Source of the DNA: Plutella xylostella
Taxonomy: Eukaryota; Arthropoda; Insecta; Lepidoptera; Plutellidae
Reading direction: 5' to 3'
Assembly (NCBI RefSeq): GCF_932276165.1
Contig: NC_064007.1
Location: 320,001-384,000, forward strand
Length of the DNA stretch: 64,000 bases
In this document: in pieces, positions 46,501 through 52,805 of the stretch
Layout: the number at the start of each line of letters is the position of its first letter
Numbering within the stretch: position 1 is the first letter of the stretch
Made by a program: the position numbers and the translations under genes
Notes under the pieces: generated by a model
What the model saw: only the letters and a program-made list of their open reading frames with translations
Told to the model about the DNA's origin: nothing
Database searches by the model: none

Positions 46501-49340
46501 TAAGTGACGGGCGCGAGACGACTAGTGTCTGCGCATTGTTCGCTACTGGAAGTTACTAGAAAGCTGACATTGCAAAACGTGACTATAACATGTGTCGCTA
46601 CATCACTTCCCCCGTTTTTCAAAATTTTTCTCAAAAATTTTCAAGTACAATACGTAATACCTATGTTACAAAAGCATCTCTTACGGAGCTTTAAACTTGA
46701 AACATACAATATCAAACGAAACAGAAATCACAAAATTACATTTCAATACTGATACAAAATTAACAAATCAAACTTATAAATCTCACACAATAAACCACTT
46801 GGTATAACTACGTAGCACTCTGTTCACTCGCGACGCGCTTATCACATTCCGCTGACCGTGCAAGATGAACGCTGCTACCTCGGTTCTGCGAATCCGACCT
46901 CGTGTGTGATTGAACCATGTGGAATTTCCGATCTAAAAATAGCTTCTTTCGTTGCATCTCTCATCCATCCTGGCGGGAACTTCCATGAGGACCCTCGAGT
47001 GAGCCTCCACGTGGGTGACCAGTCCACTATGCTCCAGCTCGGCAGCCTCGCAGCGAGGAAACCGCCCAAAACTCGCTAACTCCAGAAGCGCCGATTACCG
47101 CCCGTTGACCTTCCGTCGTGAACGCGCAATCGTACCTTCTATGTGTGTTCCACTCGTCCAGGTCCTGACTTGAGATGCTTCGATACGCTAATTACTTCTG
47201 CGTTGCGTTACAAAAATTTGTGAAGGGGTGATGCACTTCCAGTCGGGGATGATTATAATTTCTTGATGTTTGCGCCTGTTACCCCATGGCCCTGCTGGGG
47301 GAGCCGTCTCGTCCACGCCGTTCCATGCTGCGCCGCGTCATCGCCGTCCTGACTCCATCATTTCTTCCGAAGGTTGCGTGTTCAGGTTGTCGGAGGTCAC
47401 CAATTTAGGGTATTAAGAATGGGTGACTATGGGGTTGATGGTAAATGACGAATGCAGGATTTCTTGAGGCCAAACTATTTACTGAACCAAATTACATTTT
47501 CTTAAGTGTGTTCTAAGTGACGGGCGCGAGACGACTAGTGTCTGCGCATTGTTCGCTACTGGAAGTTACTAGAAAGCTGACATTGCAAAACGTGACTATA
47601 ACATGTGTCGCTACAGGAACAAGGTGAAGGAATGGTGTGGGGGGAAATTTACGCTTCTCTTAGTGTTGGCCAGGAAAGCAGTCGCTGACTGCCCTGTCTG
47701 GATATTTTATCCGTCATTCGTTATACCTAAAAGGGAATGAGGTAAAAGTTGAAGGAATGAACGCTAGACCATCCTAAGGCATCCACTAAGTACCTGCCTA
47801 TCTATTTCTATTTACCTACCCATGGTGAAGATAGATGTAAGATTTTCTGAACGCCCTTTGTATCTGACGTCATGATGGATTCACAAAACGTATAAGTGGA
47901 CAGCTAAACCTAAACATAGGATGACATCACAATCATTACAATAACCTTCTCAAGCGGCATGCTATTGAATGGAAAATCACGCCCTATTTACCGGCTCAGC
48001 CGGCGAAAAAAACTTTCACTCGGTATTCTTAGAAAAGGTGAAGAAAATCGAACGTGACCTTGCGACCAGGGCCTTGAGAACAAGTCCTTGAGTGACCTTG
48101 AGAGTGTCAAGTTCCAAGTTTCACGTGATTGCGCAAACAGACGTCTCGAATCCACAGTTCAAGTTATTTGCAAGTTACTTTCAATGAGGCTATTCAAATA
48201 TCACGAAATTTTCCTTAATAAAGTTTGTGTTGGTATTTTCATTTACATCTAAAGAAATATCTGAAGGACAATTCTCGTGTCATATACACATTCTAATGGA
48301 ATTCATTTTGACCTTTTCAGGATTATTTTCCACAAATATCGAAACGTTTATGAAAACGCGACGCTCACGCTACGCGCGTTGACTTGCGAACATGAACTAG
48401 TGAACGCATCTAGTAATAGGTAATACGTTTATTTTCAGATTACAAGGTCCATAGCAGCAAAGAATAAAATTGAAACGTTTTTACCGGACCTCATGAACCA
48501 TTCTTATACTTGGGGTCTAACTGTAAAATTACAAATAAGTACCCGAATGCTTTTTTTTGTACACCTTTTGTAGTGGGTATTCAAAATCACCCTTTTAATA
48601 TTAAATAGTTTTTGCTGAATTTCCTTGTTGTGCCGCTCGTGTTTTTCATCAAAGGTACTAAGGACTTGGAACAACATAAGCCCCTTACTGCCTGACCTCT
48701 CCGGGCTTATCTCCGTAAGCTACGGACATTGACTCAGACAACACAAGTCGGATAAATGGACGGTATTATCCAACTTCGCGAAAACAAAGGAACTGTTGTG
48801 TTTTCCTCTCATATCAATGTCTACATGAGGATTTTAACTCGTTAGACAAAAATCTAATATTATAACAATTTTAAAATCAGAACACACAGATACACTGCGA
48901 CCCTCACACAAGGCAAGCCTGTGAAGTGAGGATCAGAGAGACAAAATACGAGATTCGAAATACTTATTAAATGTATGGTATGCGTATCTTATACTTAGCA
49001 GGATAAATATACTTTAACAATATACATAGAAATAGGGCATGAGAGAAAACATGAGAGATAGAGAAAGTGAGAGAAGAGATAGGAAGAGAAACACTCATAG
49101 AGATAGATAGAGAGATAATGATAAAGAGATAGGGAGAGAAACAATCATAGAGATGGAAGAGAGAGATCATTAGAAAGAGATAGGGGGATAGAGATATACT
49201 CACAGAGATTGAGGAAGATAGAGAATGAAGAAGAGATAGGGAGAGAGATGGAGAGAGAGAGACTCACCGGGCAGCTTGCTGGAGGGCTGCTTCTTGTGCT
49301 CATCGTCGGTGTCCTCCTCCGAAGAGCTCGGGTCGATCAT
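25444..49340 (-). CDS. Cadps: Calcium-dependent secretion activator (CAPS/Cadps), complete 32-exon gene
   Basis: The product primes dense-core vesicles for Ca2+-triggered exocytosis, acting at the plasma membrane with SNAREs and PI(4,5)P2 (family knowledge). I joined 32 coding exons by hand. Each is bounded by GT-AG, the phases agree at every junction, and they total 4053 nt, giving 1350 residues plus TAG; vertebrate CAPS is about 1350. The layout is: acidic and low-complexity N-terminus (1-116), conserved N-terminal region (about 117-400), C2 domain (about 410-519), PH domain (about 545-675), MUN region (about 840-1210) and a short conserved tail ending ASSWF. Motifs seen include MIDPSSSEE, LQLYVFVSRCVAHPFNAKQP, GYLHVIGKAVWRKWKRR, PPDTWDSFPLFQ and EQRLKLMASDM. 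Introns hold many mobile elements, and one exon is only 21 nt. The 3' UTR end is not resolved. The neighbouring LIM gene is on the same strand about 16.8 kb downstream. Identity is near certain; a few splice sites could shift by a codon. Confidence 0.97.
25913..26006 (-). CDS. Cadps: Cadps coding exon 31
   Basis: Residues 1296-1327: GGDDGSEEGSRGKSKLESLT then VGNVTAVVGK. An acidic Gly-rich stretch followed by a hydrophobic segment. Phase 2 in, phase 0 out. Confidence 0.9.
26196..26850. repeat. Tandem segmental duplication next to Cadps exon 30
   Basis: 26196-26352 and 26437-26585 share ordered strings (AATCCTTTACC, CGACACGC, TCTGGCA, GTTCCAAGGTCACAG/GGTCCAAGGTCACAG, TTGCCAGTG/TTGCTAGTG). Each copy is followed by exon 30 sequence, partial in the first (26364-26405) and complete in the second. 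The second copy is interrupted by about 230 bp (26590-26825) of another repeat ending in a TTTC run. Confidence 0.75.
26364..26405 (-). pseudogene. Partial copy of Cadps exon 30 with splice signals
   Basis: 42 nt nearly identical to the donor-side end of exon 30 (GGCGCAGCAAGACTCCG versus GGCGCAGCAGGACTCCGG), followed by GTGAGG. An acceptor-like CTACACAG lies immediately upstream. It lacks one G before the donor, so its frame differs from exon 30. If spliced between exons 30 and 31 it would add 14 codons with no stop. More likely it is an unused duplicate. Confidence 0.65.
26849..26982 (-). CDS. Cadps: Cadps coding exon 30
   Basis: Residues 1252-1296: KMYSDFELQGVIDDKLNSKA through EEAACSLMLAQQDSG. 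The donor-side 42 nt of this exon, with its splice donor, are present again at 26364-26405. Confidence 0.95.
27346..27480 (-). CDS. Cadps: Cadps coding exon 29
   Basis: Residues 1207-1251: VTDELWILQLFEQWYGIQIN and NTWLAERPALHPQQVACLSI. Phase 0 at both ends. Confidence 0.95.
27997..28105 (-). CDS. Cadps: Cadps coding exon 28
   Basis: Residues 1170-1206: SLIGSILTIANVSGSGKDIG and YVNFMRNSMDQIRSK, matching the YVTFVRHSQDVLRDK stretch of the family. Phase 0. Confidence 0.95.
28362..28492 (-). CDS. Cadps: Cadps coding exon 27
   Basis: Residues 1127-1170: FQYHTKMDAQIETCLTAMAT then VLEATLAKIARFDEG. Phase 2 at donor GTACGT. Confidence 0.95.
28870..29185 (+). repeat. Possible LINE tail fragment in Cadps intron
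   Basis: Plus-strand sequence around 29040-29170 (AAGACCAAGAAGGGCATG ... CCTAGGCGATGATGA) resembles a degenerate LINE 3' region. It ends within 20 bp of the donor of exon 26. No open frame remains. Confidence 0.4.
29191..29325 (-). CDS. Cadps: Cadps coding exon 26 (MUN region)
   Basis: Residues 1082-1126: SWMKKSVTFMSTDYILPAET then MVNVALDAKNQALKLCAVEG. Exactly 45 codons. The alignment to vertebrate CAPS is clear from CAMVNVALDAKNQ onward. Confidence 0.95.
29698..29872 (-). CDS. Cadps: Cadps coding exon 25 (MUN region)
   Basis: Residues 1023-1081: CATSEELFWKLDALQCFIRD and HLEQRLKLMASDMMETCLQR. The donor GTTGGC is weak, but phase 0 and similarity end at the same point (SSFQ). Confidence 0.96.
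29960..30055 (-). repeat. Dispersed repeat (GCCAGCGTGGTGGACT family), antisense copy
   Basis: Contains CCCACTGCTAGGGCTCGGGT and CAACCACGCTGGCCTAGTGT, the reverse orientation of 8339-8450. It ends 29 bp from Cadps exon 24. Confidence 0.7.
30084..30225 (-). CDS. Cadps: Cadps coding exon 24 (MUN region)
   Basis: Residues 976-1023: ECTKGGRFHEHLRETFAPLV and MESSIAQSLHKGFEKE. Acceptor ATTCCAG, donor GTAAGT, phase 2. Confidence 0.96.
30299..30455 (-). CDS. Cadps: Cadps coding exon 23 (MUN region)
   Basis: Residues 924-976: AFAWFSELLVEHAEIFWALF and QEQPPDTWDSFPLFQILNDY. One of the most conserved CAPS blocks. Phase 1 at donor GTACGT. Confidence 0.97.
30460..32390. other. Cadps intron 22, no features seen
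   Basis: AT-rich, with ACATTATAT-type simple stretches. No open frame with family similarity; vertebrate CAPS exons for this position are not present. Confidence 0.5.
32396..32508 (-). CDS. Cadps: Cadps coding exon 22
   Basis: Residues 886-923: MVTPAKKLEDLIRLAELCVD and QQNEEHYAE. The segment encoding EMYEHPVFCLASQ in vertebrates has no counterpart between exons 21 and 22. Confidence 0.96.
32597..32744 (-). CDS. Cadps: Cadps coding exon 21 (MUN region start)
   Basis: Residues 837-886: ATLSLLERVLMKDVVTPVAP then LENAALLNYTQLSQKANIEG, the start of the MUN-homologous region. Donor GTAATA, phase 1. Confidence 0.96.
33082..33177. mobile_element. Short TIR element (CAGGGTGTTGCAAAAAGT type)
   Basis: Left end GCAGGGTGTTGCAAAAAGT and right end (reverse complement) ACAGGGAGTTGCAAAAAGA enclose about 95 bp. 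A related element with ends TACAGGATGTTG is at 60441-60557, and a one-sided remnant lies near 1622-1640. It sits in the intron between Cadps exons 20 and 21. Confidence 0.7.
33290..33431 (-). CDS. Cadps: Cadps coding exon 20
   Basis: Residues 789-836: PDGVGSITVQEKEKFAEIKE and FRYAFPFGRPEGALK. The donor GTGATT is non-consensus after GT but phase 0 fits exon 21. Confidence 0.96.
33956..34146 (-). CDS. Cadps: Cadps coding exon 19
   Basis: Residues 726-789: GWFSPGQVFVLDEYCARYGV through TLMHYSFAFCASHVHGNR. Near-identical to the family. Phase 2. Confidence 0.97.
34229..34365 (-). CDS. Cadps: Cadps coding exon 18
   Basis: Residues 680-725: DADKARKHGMEDYIQADPCQ, corresponding to the RAQKHGMDEF region of vertebrate CAPS. 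Donor GTAAGT, phase 0. Confidence 0.96.
34826..35002 (-). CDS. Cadps: Cadps coding exon 17 (PH domain end)
   Basis: Residues 621-680: FMNAVRDGESVLMGVGDENE and MALYRATGQSHKPTPP, the end of the PH domain and the start of the linker. Donor GTGAGG, phase 1. Confidence 0.96.
35281..35301 (-). CDS. Cadps: Cadps coding exon 16 (21-nt microexon)
   Basis: A 21-nt exon between a TTTTCAG acceptor and a GTACGG donor, phase 1 to phase 1. It adds seven codons, producing the run ASAQLMVGQELVGAKYF across the PH domain. Skipping it would not break the frame. Support is the clean splice pair and the length of the corresponding loop in the family. Confidence 0.78.
35476..35651 (-). CDS. Cadps: Cadps coding exon 15 (PH domain)
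   Basis: Residues 555-614: YLHVIGKAVWRKWKRRYMVL and QVSQYTFALCSYKDKK, the basic lipid-binding core of the CAPS PH domain. Two donors lie 3 nt apart (GTAATG used here, GTGGTA alternative); both keep the frame and differ by one residue. Confidence 0.95.
35994..36100 (-). CDS. Cadps: Cadps coding exon 14 (C2-PH linker)
   Basis: Residues 520-555: VPEWHRMTVPKNLPDQDLRI and MDKPLNMKHCG, leading into the PH domain. Donor GTAAGG, phase 2. Confidence 0.96.
36268..36412 (-). CDS. Cadps: Cadps coding exon 13 (C2 domain end)
   Basis: Residues 471-519: WDTQGDFSTTQPLPAVKIKL then LALEDKELGKVVLRPTPL, completing the C2 domain. Phase 0 at the donor GTAACA. Confidence 0.96.
36728..36849 (-). CDS. Cadps: Cadps coding exon 12 (C2 domain)
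   Basis: Residues 431-471: VVVMEVKGLKSLAPNRIVYC and EVEGGDKLQTDQAEASKP. These are hallmark CAPS C2 residues; the family's C2 lacks most of the classical Ca2+-coordinating aspartates (family knowledge). Confidence 0.96.
37171..37273 (-). CDS. Cadps: Cadps coding exon 11 (C2 start)
   Basis: Residues 396-430: a linker with an acidic GESDGGDVD segment, then MDVVLTFQIE, the first strand of the C2 domain. Donor GTAAGG, phase 0. Confidence 0.94.
37280..39480. other. Cadps intron 10, no features seen
   Basis: 2.2 kb of AT-rich DNA without a recognisable repeat or coding frame. Confidence 0.5.
39487..39656 (-). CDS. Cadps: Cadps coding exon 10
   Basis: Residues 340-396, including IEELKSSINLLMANLESLPV and SKGGADSKYGLHKIKR, directly before the C2 domain. 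Donor GTCAGT, phase 2. Confidence 0.96.
39762..39842 (-). CDS. Cadps: Cadps coding exon 9
   Basis: Residues 313-339, LDSADEQAAAIRRELDGRMQ onward, matching the CAPS stretch that precedes the KFVxKEME block. Donor GTCAAT is non-consensus beyond GT, but phase 0 fits both neighbours. Confidence 0.93.
40107..40264 (-). CDS. Cadps: Cadps coding exon 8
   Basis: Residues 260-312, containing ILSKEQLYDMFQQILGVKK and ending FNALL. The strongly conserved second half fixes the frame. Donor GTGAGA. Confidence 0.96.
40270..42360. other. Cadps intron 7, no features seen
   Basis: 2.1 kb of AT-rich DNA. A GAGA-rich patch near 41396-41425 is the only compositional feature. Confidence 0.5.
42365..42450 (-). 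CDS. Cadps: Cadps coding exon 7
   Basis: Residues 231-260, containing SLPEIDGLSKETVLTSWLAK, a near-identical CAPS block. Donor GTGAGT; leaves in phase 1. Confidence 0.96.
42880..43055 (-). CDS. Cadps: Cadps coding exon 6
   Basis: Residues 173-231, AFLKGETQILADEAFQNAVQ onward, ending EKRVR split across the junction (phase 2). It follows the CAPS N-terminal conserved region residue for residue over long stretches. Confidence 0.96.
43316..43483 (-). CDS. Cadps: Cadps coding exon 5
   Basis: Residues 117-172. Begins EKMEKLEEDKKRRLQLYVF and contains HPFNAKQPTDMTRR, the most recognisable N-terminal block of CAPS. Phase 0 at both ends; the donor GTTAAT is weak but fits the family end point ARFQ. 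Confidence 0.96.
43742..43835 (-). CDS. Cadps: Cadps coding exon 4
   Basis: Residues 85-116, including SPSPSAASQSDKDQDPQ, comparable to the Ser/Pro run just before the charged EKEKEEL segment of vertebrate CAPS. Acceptor GCGCAG, donor GTCAGT. Ends in phase 0. Confidence 0.88.
43840..45090. other. Cadps intron 3, no features seen
   Basis: AT-rich, no recognisable repeat or frame. Confidence 0.5.
45095..45182 (-). CDS. Cadps: Cadps coding exon 3
   Basis: Residues 56-85, an Ala/Pro-rich low-complexity segment. Acceptor TCAGGAG, donor GTAAGT. It enters in phase 1 and leaves in phase 2, exactly what exon 4 needs. Sequence conservation is not expected here, so the call rests on splice sites and phase. 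Confidence 0.8.
46145..46240 (+). mobile_element. LINE tail abutting Cadps exon 2 donor
   Basis: Plus-strand tail AAGACAGAGTGTTGTAACGC ... CCAGCAGTGGACGACTACAA ending in ATGATGATGATGA, the same 3' family as the intact LINE. The repeat ends at about 46240, ten bases from the exon edge, leaving GTATGTAGGG as the only remaining native donor-side sequence. Confidence 0.8.
46251..46343 (-). CDS. Cadps: Cadps coding exon 2
   Basis: Residues 25-56, an Ala/Pro/Gly/Arg-rich low-complexity segment. Acceptor GTTGCAG, donor GTATGT, phase 1 to phase 1. It is squeezed between two insertions: a LINE tail that starts just past its donor and an LTR element 47 bp upstream of its acceptor. It might be alternatively spliced, since skipping it (93 nt) keeps the frame. 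Confidence 0.8.
46391..46602 (-). repeat. 3' LTR of the miniature LTR element
   Basis: 212 bp, the same as read at 47404-47615. Its inner edge ends 47 bp from the acceptor of Cadps exon 2. Confidence 0.9.
46603..46613 (-). other. Polypurine tract of the LTR element
   Basis: On the minus strand GGGGGAAGTGA lies immediately before the 3' LTR, the expected plus-strand priming position; the run is broken by one T. Confidence 0.7.
47386..47403 (-). other. Primer-binding site of the LTR element
   Basis: Directly after the 5' LTR on the minus strand: TTGGTGACCTCCGACAAC. The TGG start is what a PBS complementary to a tRNA 3' CCA end requires; the TTGGTGACC form is common in arthropod LTR elements (family knowledge). 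The priming tRNA is not assigned. Confidence 0.7.
47404..47615 (-). repeat. 5' LTR of the miniature LTR element
   Basis: 212 bp, matching 46391-46602 at every position I compared; starts TGTAGCGACAC on the minus strand. Confidence 0.9.
47620..49030. other. Remainder of Cadps intron 1
   Basis: No open frame or known repeat recognised. Near 48660-48730 a short GC-richer segment occurs without coding features. Confidence 0.5.
49036..49262. repeat. Homopurine-rich (GAGATA)n low-complexity tract
   Basis: About 220 bp of GAGAGATAG-type sequence on the plus strand, so the Cadps pre-mRNA is C/U-rich (CUCUCUAUC-type) directly after the exon 1 donor. Interruptions are few. Confidence 0.9.
49268..49340 (-). 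CDS. Cadps: Cadps coding exon 1 (start codon)
   Basis: Encodes residues 1-25, beginning MIDPSSSEEDTDDEHKK, which matches the conserved acidic start of the CAPS family (human begins MLDPSSSEE). The donor is GTGAGT. A possible acceptor (CCGCAG) lies 11 nt upstream of the ATG, so the 5' UTR probably continues in a separate upstream exon. A homopurine tract on the plus strand abuts the donor. Confidence 0.93.
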
Positions 49341-49344
49341 GGCG

Positions 49345-51780
49345 CTGCTTCTGCGGACCAATATTAATTTAATTAATGACTAAATAAATACATTTAAATT
49401 TTTAATCAAGAGCATAATGTGCCATCGAGGAATTCTAATATTTTCTGTTGTCTGCTGAAGTCTTATATTGCCTCTCTAAAGGAACGTTTGTGCATATCCC
49501 CTTAATTTCTAAACAACCTTTCCAAACTTGGTCGATTTCCCACCACACTGGACTACTGCAAGTTGGTGGATTGGTTAAATTTTTTACTAACTCTATTAAT
49601 ACATATAAAGCCGAAACATTAACCTACCAGCTAAACGAAAGCTGCATAAGGTCTATGTTTAAGTATCTATAGAAATATAATCAACATTAAGCTAGAAAAC
49701 GAGTTTATTCAAGGAAATATGAGAGAAAAAGCACCGCGCTCTACATACTTTTGGCTGAATTCCAACTCGACCACAACAATACTTCTTGGCTCGCGAACAT
49801 CTTGTAAGTAATTGAAGGAAACAACAAAAAACTACCCTCATAAATGATTAAATCTTAATACGGAACTCCTCATCATTACATTTTAAAAGTATCTAGGTAC
49901 AAAGATGCATACTAAAAACACTCTTATTAACAAGAGCGTAGGGGAAAAGGCTTGTGTGCCCCGGTGACCTAAATACAAACAATTTTGCGTCTGAACACTC
50001 ACCAAGAAATACTGTGCGAGCCAAAATATACAATAAGTATTTTAGACGAAATTGGATGTTTCTGTATAGCGCTTTTAGTACTTTCATAGCAAGATAAACT
50101 TGAGTATTATGTTATTAAGAGAATAAGACGGTTTTAAACTGCCTATTTATAATATATTGGATGCGGATATTGAAGTTTCGCATCCAGTGGACCTATACAC
50201 ATGGATGACACGGATATATTCACAGTTTCTTAGGCTATAAGATTAATAAGTCTTTGATTATTTTCAGAGTCCAATAGTTATGTCGGATTCGCTACGAAGT
50301 TGCTACGCCACACTCGTAGCATGCTCGTAGCATTGCGTAGCGTCGTTATAGGCTTTTCTCTACGACTTCAAAGTAGAAGTCTGAAAACAACTTTTAAACC
50401 TCATTTATAAGTGCTTTCATAAGATGTACTTAGGAGAAATATAAGTACTGCCAAGACAATACTTCTATACGAGAGCTCTCTGGGTTGGACCCTTTCGCTA
50501 TTATTTCACCCCAAACCTTTGATATGTGATGGATCCACGATGTATCATAATAACTATTGCACGTAAAACACGAGCACATGGCTACCTTAAATAATATACG
50601 TAGGTATATGTATATGGCACTAACATAATATGGACCTTCGGGACTCAAATAAAGGACTTGGGCAATGGGCAGCAACTGTTACCTTGCGAACCCCTTTTAT
50701 GATAAACTTGAGTAATGAGTAAGCCAAACTACTTTTGTAGTGCTGTAATTTCGCAGCCACATCTCAAAACTTATCCCATCTATTCTAAGCTTCGAATAAA
50801 AATGCAGAACACATTATATACGCATATACAAGTAGTATCGTGTACGTGTTCGCATATCAACACACGTCATAAACTTATCCGACGCACGCCGACAGAATAA
50901 CAAAGCTATGATATATCTCCCGGATAAAACAATAGTAGGGAAACTTCTTTCTTTTCTATGTCAGTATGATTTTTATCATCAGACAGTAGTCGGTTGGATT
51001 AGGAAGGCCGAGGTCAGAGGATTGGAAGAGACATGTTCAGTTCGTTGAATGTTAGATGCTGATACTAATTTTATTAAGTAATTGCGTGTGGGTAATAAAG
51101 AGTGGAGATATTTTTATAATATTTAAGTAATTGTGGCAAACACAATACATACAGATACTATTATGCGGACTCATCCTTTTTCACTAAGAATAACCTAACG
51201 TCTCCCCTACCCTCAAAAAAAAATATCATAAAATAATAATGTGAACATTCACATCTCCCATTTCCGTGTCCGTGGCCGACATTCGCTTATTTTAATTATT
51301 TTCAAACACGTCTGACCCTCTCCGGCTACAAAACAACGCTCTTTGTTAATAATAATAATTAAAATTATTATAATTATACGCTTTCCCGGCTAACCTTCAT
51401 ACCTACTCTACATTGTGCCTGAATGAGTTATGTGCTTTAACTAATTAACTTTTACGACAAAAGCTATTTAATAAACCGTGAAGTTCATACTATAGGTAGG
51501 TAGGTTTAGGTATGTACTTAGATAATTTATTTACAACTACTCGTATCTTTTCCGTGCGATATTTGCATCGTCTTTTGCTTAGACGTCTCGCGTGCCCTAG
51601 TCTAATGGCCAGACTCAATAGTCAGTGACTGACAATTACTATTATATGGTTACCATATAGCCTGGTCCTGAAAATATGGGTACTATATATAACTTTAACC
51701 ATACCTACTTTAACATGCAAGGGTATCCGAGTTCAACAAAAAAAAAACTTACAGTAAAGTTTAGAGGTACATAGAAAAGG
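49345..51780. other. Upstream of Cadps ATG: repeats only
   Basis: 49470-49570 is a diverged copy of the repeat at 54196-54310 (TTCCCACCACACTGGNCNAC). 50985-51055 is a plus-strand LINE tail (GGATTAGGAAGGCCGAGGTC). Around 50285-50350 a TCGTAGC-type short repeat occurs. No coding frame. If the leader exon at 63.2 kb is right, this is Cadps 5' UTR intron. Confidence 0.6.
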
Positions 51781-51965
51781 TACATAGCTGGGTGGATTTC
51801 AACAAGTCCTAAAAAATCTTCATTTCCGTGGACTTTTTTATCTTAAGGTTTTTTATATTAGAAAAACGCTTTTATTAAAGTTTTTGTTAATGTTAGTGTT
51901 CTTACTAAATGGGTAGCAGATAAGTTAAAAACTTAACGAGATACGGATGATTAAAAATTTCGTGC

Positions 51966-52066
51966 CACGGCGATGAAACATGCGTTCACGGCAATGAAAC
52001 AAGCGTCCACGGCAATGAAACAAAGGCCCACGGCAATGAAACAAACTTCCACGGCAATGAAAGAAC
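51966..52066. repeat. 21-bp tandem repeat, five copies (left array)
   Basis: Unit starts at 51966, 51987, 52008, 52029 and 52050, each beginning CACGGCRATGAAA followed by eight variable bases. The period is exactly 21 bp. Confidence 0.92.
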
Positions 52067-52377
52067 TGTATACAATGGAAATGAAAGAATCAATCCACTG
52101 CAATTTTTAAAAAAGACTGTGAGGGAAACGCAAACTTAGACAGGCATGTATGGCAGAAATATATGGATAGATATTGGAACGAAAGAAAGAACGACAGTAC
52201 TTATGTATAAAAAAATAAGAATATAGTATGGAATTCTCTAAGTAGCATTGTGGGGTCCGTATTGCGACGTATAAAACAAAATTTTTCATTTCACACTAAT
52301 AACGTTCACAACATTTAATAAACCTTACCTATAACATCTATATTTTTATAAGGTATAATACCCAATATGTATACTGT

Positions 52378-52765
52378 TCATTTTATGTAAAATTCATAAA
52401 ATATACTATAATATGACATATATTCTCTGTGCTGAATTACACAACACCGGCAAAACACCTAGCACCAAAATATAAACATAGGTGCGGTTAGGTGCACATG
52501 TTGGTCAGCTAAGCGTCTCCCTACATAGCGCCAATAATAATAACGCAGTCAAAATTCCTTGCACCAAAACCTAAACATAGAGCGTCTCCCCATGTAGCCC
52601 CCCTTCGCTTTTGCTGAACAAGTGCACTTAACCGCTCCTCATCGCTTTTCTCGTCATCGCACCTATCTTTAGGTTGTGGTGCAAGAGGTTTTGATGGTGT
52701 TGTGTAATTTAACACAAATTATGTGATATGATAGAATATTTTATGAACTTTATGCTAAATCATAG
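52378..52765. mobile_element. Palindromic MITE
   Basis: Two long imperfect inverted arms meet in the middle. The inner arms share TTACACAACACC (52437 and reverse complement ending 52707), then AGCACCA and CATAGGTGCG-like strings; the outer arms share TTCATAAAATAT. A related internal piece recurs within the hAT-like element near 53459-53640 (AGGTGCACATGTT). Confidence 0.7.
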
Positions 52766-52805
52766 TATATTTTAATTGGTATAATAATATGAAATGTACA
52801 TGTTG

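Larger units (their letters stand above)
46391..47615 (-). mobile_element. Miniature LTR retrotransposon (TRIM-like), apparently recent
   Basis: Two direct copies of 212 bp (46391-46602 and 47404-47615) read identically. On the minus strand the LTR runs TGTAGCGACAC to ACCCTAAA. The upstream LTR is followed by a primer-binding-like site, and the downstream LTR is preceded by a purine-rich PPT. The 4-bp GGAA flanks both sides (46387-46390 and 47616-47619). The 801-bp interior has no long open frame or gag/pol similarity I can see, so it is non-autonomous or internally deleted. Four-base duplication fits Ty3/gypsy-like integrases (inference). It lies in Cadps intron 1, sense to the gene. Confidence 0.88.

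Noticed and set aside
49036..49262. Possible CRISPR-like or coding repeat
   Set aside because: Repeats are irregular low-complexity purine sequence without constant unit or spacers.
51966..52066. CRISPR array (conserved 13-bp repeat with variable spacers)
   Set aside because: Repeat and spacer are far too short, and a second array occurs near the other end of the same TIR element in a eukaryotic genome.
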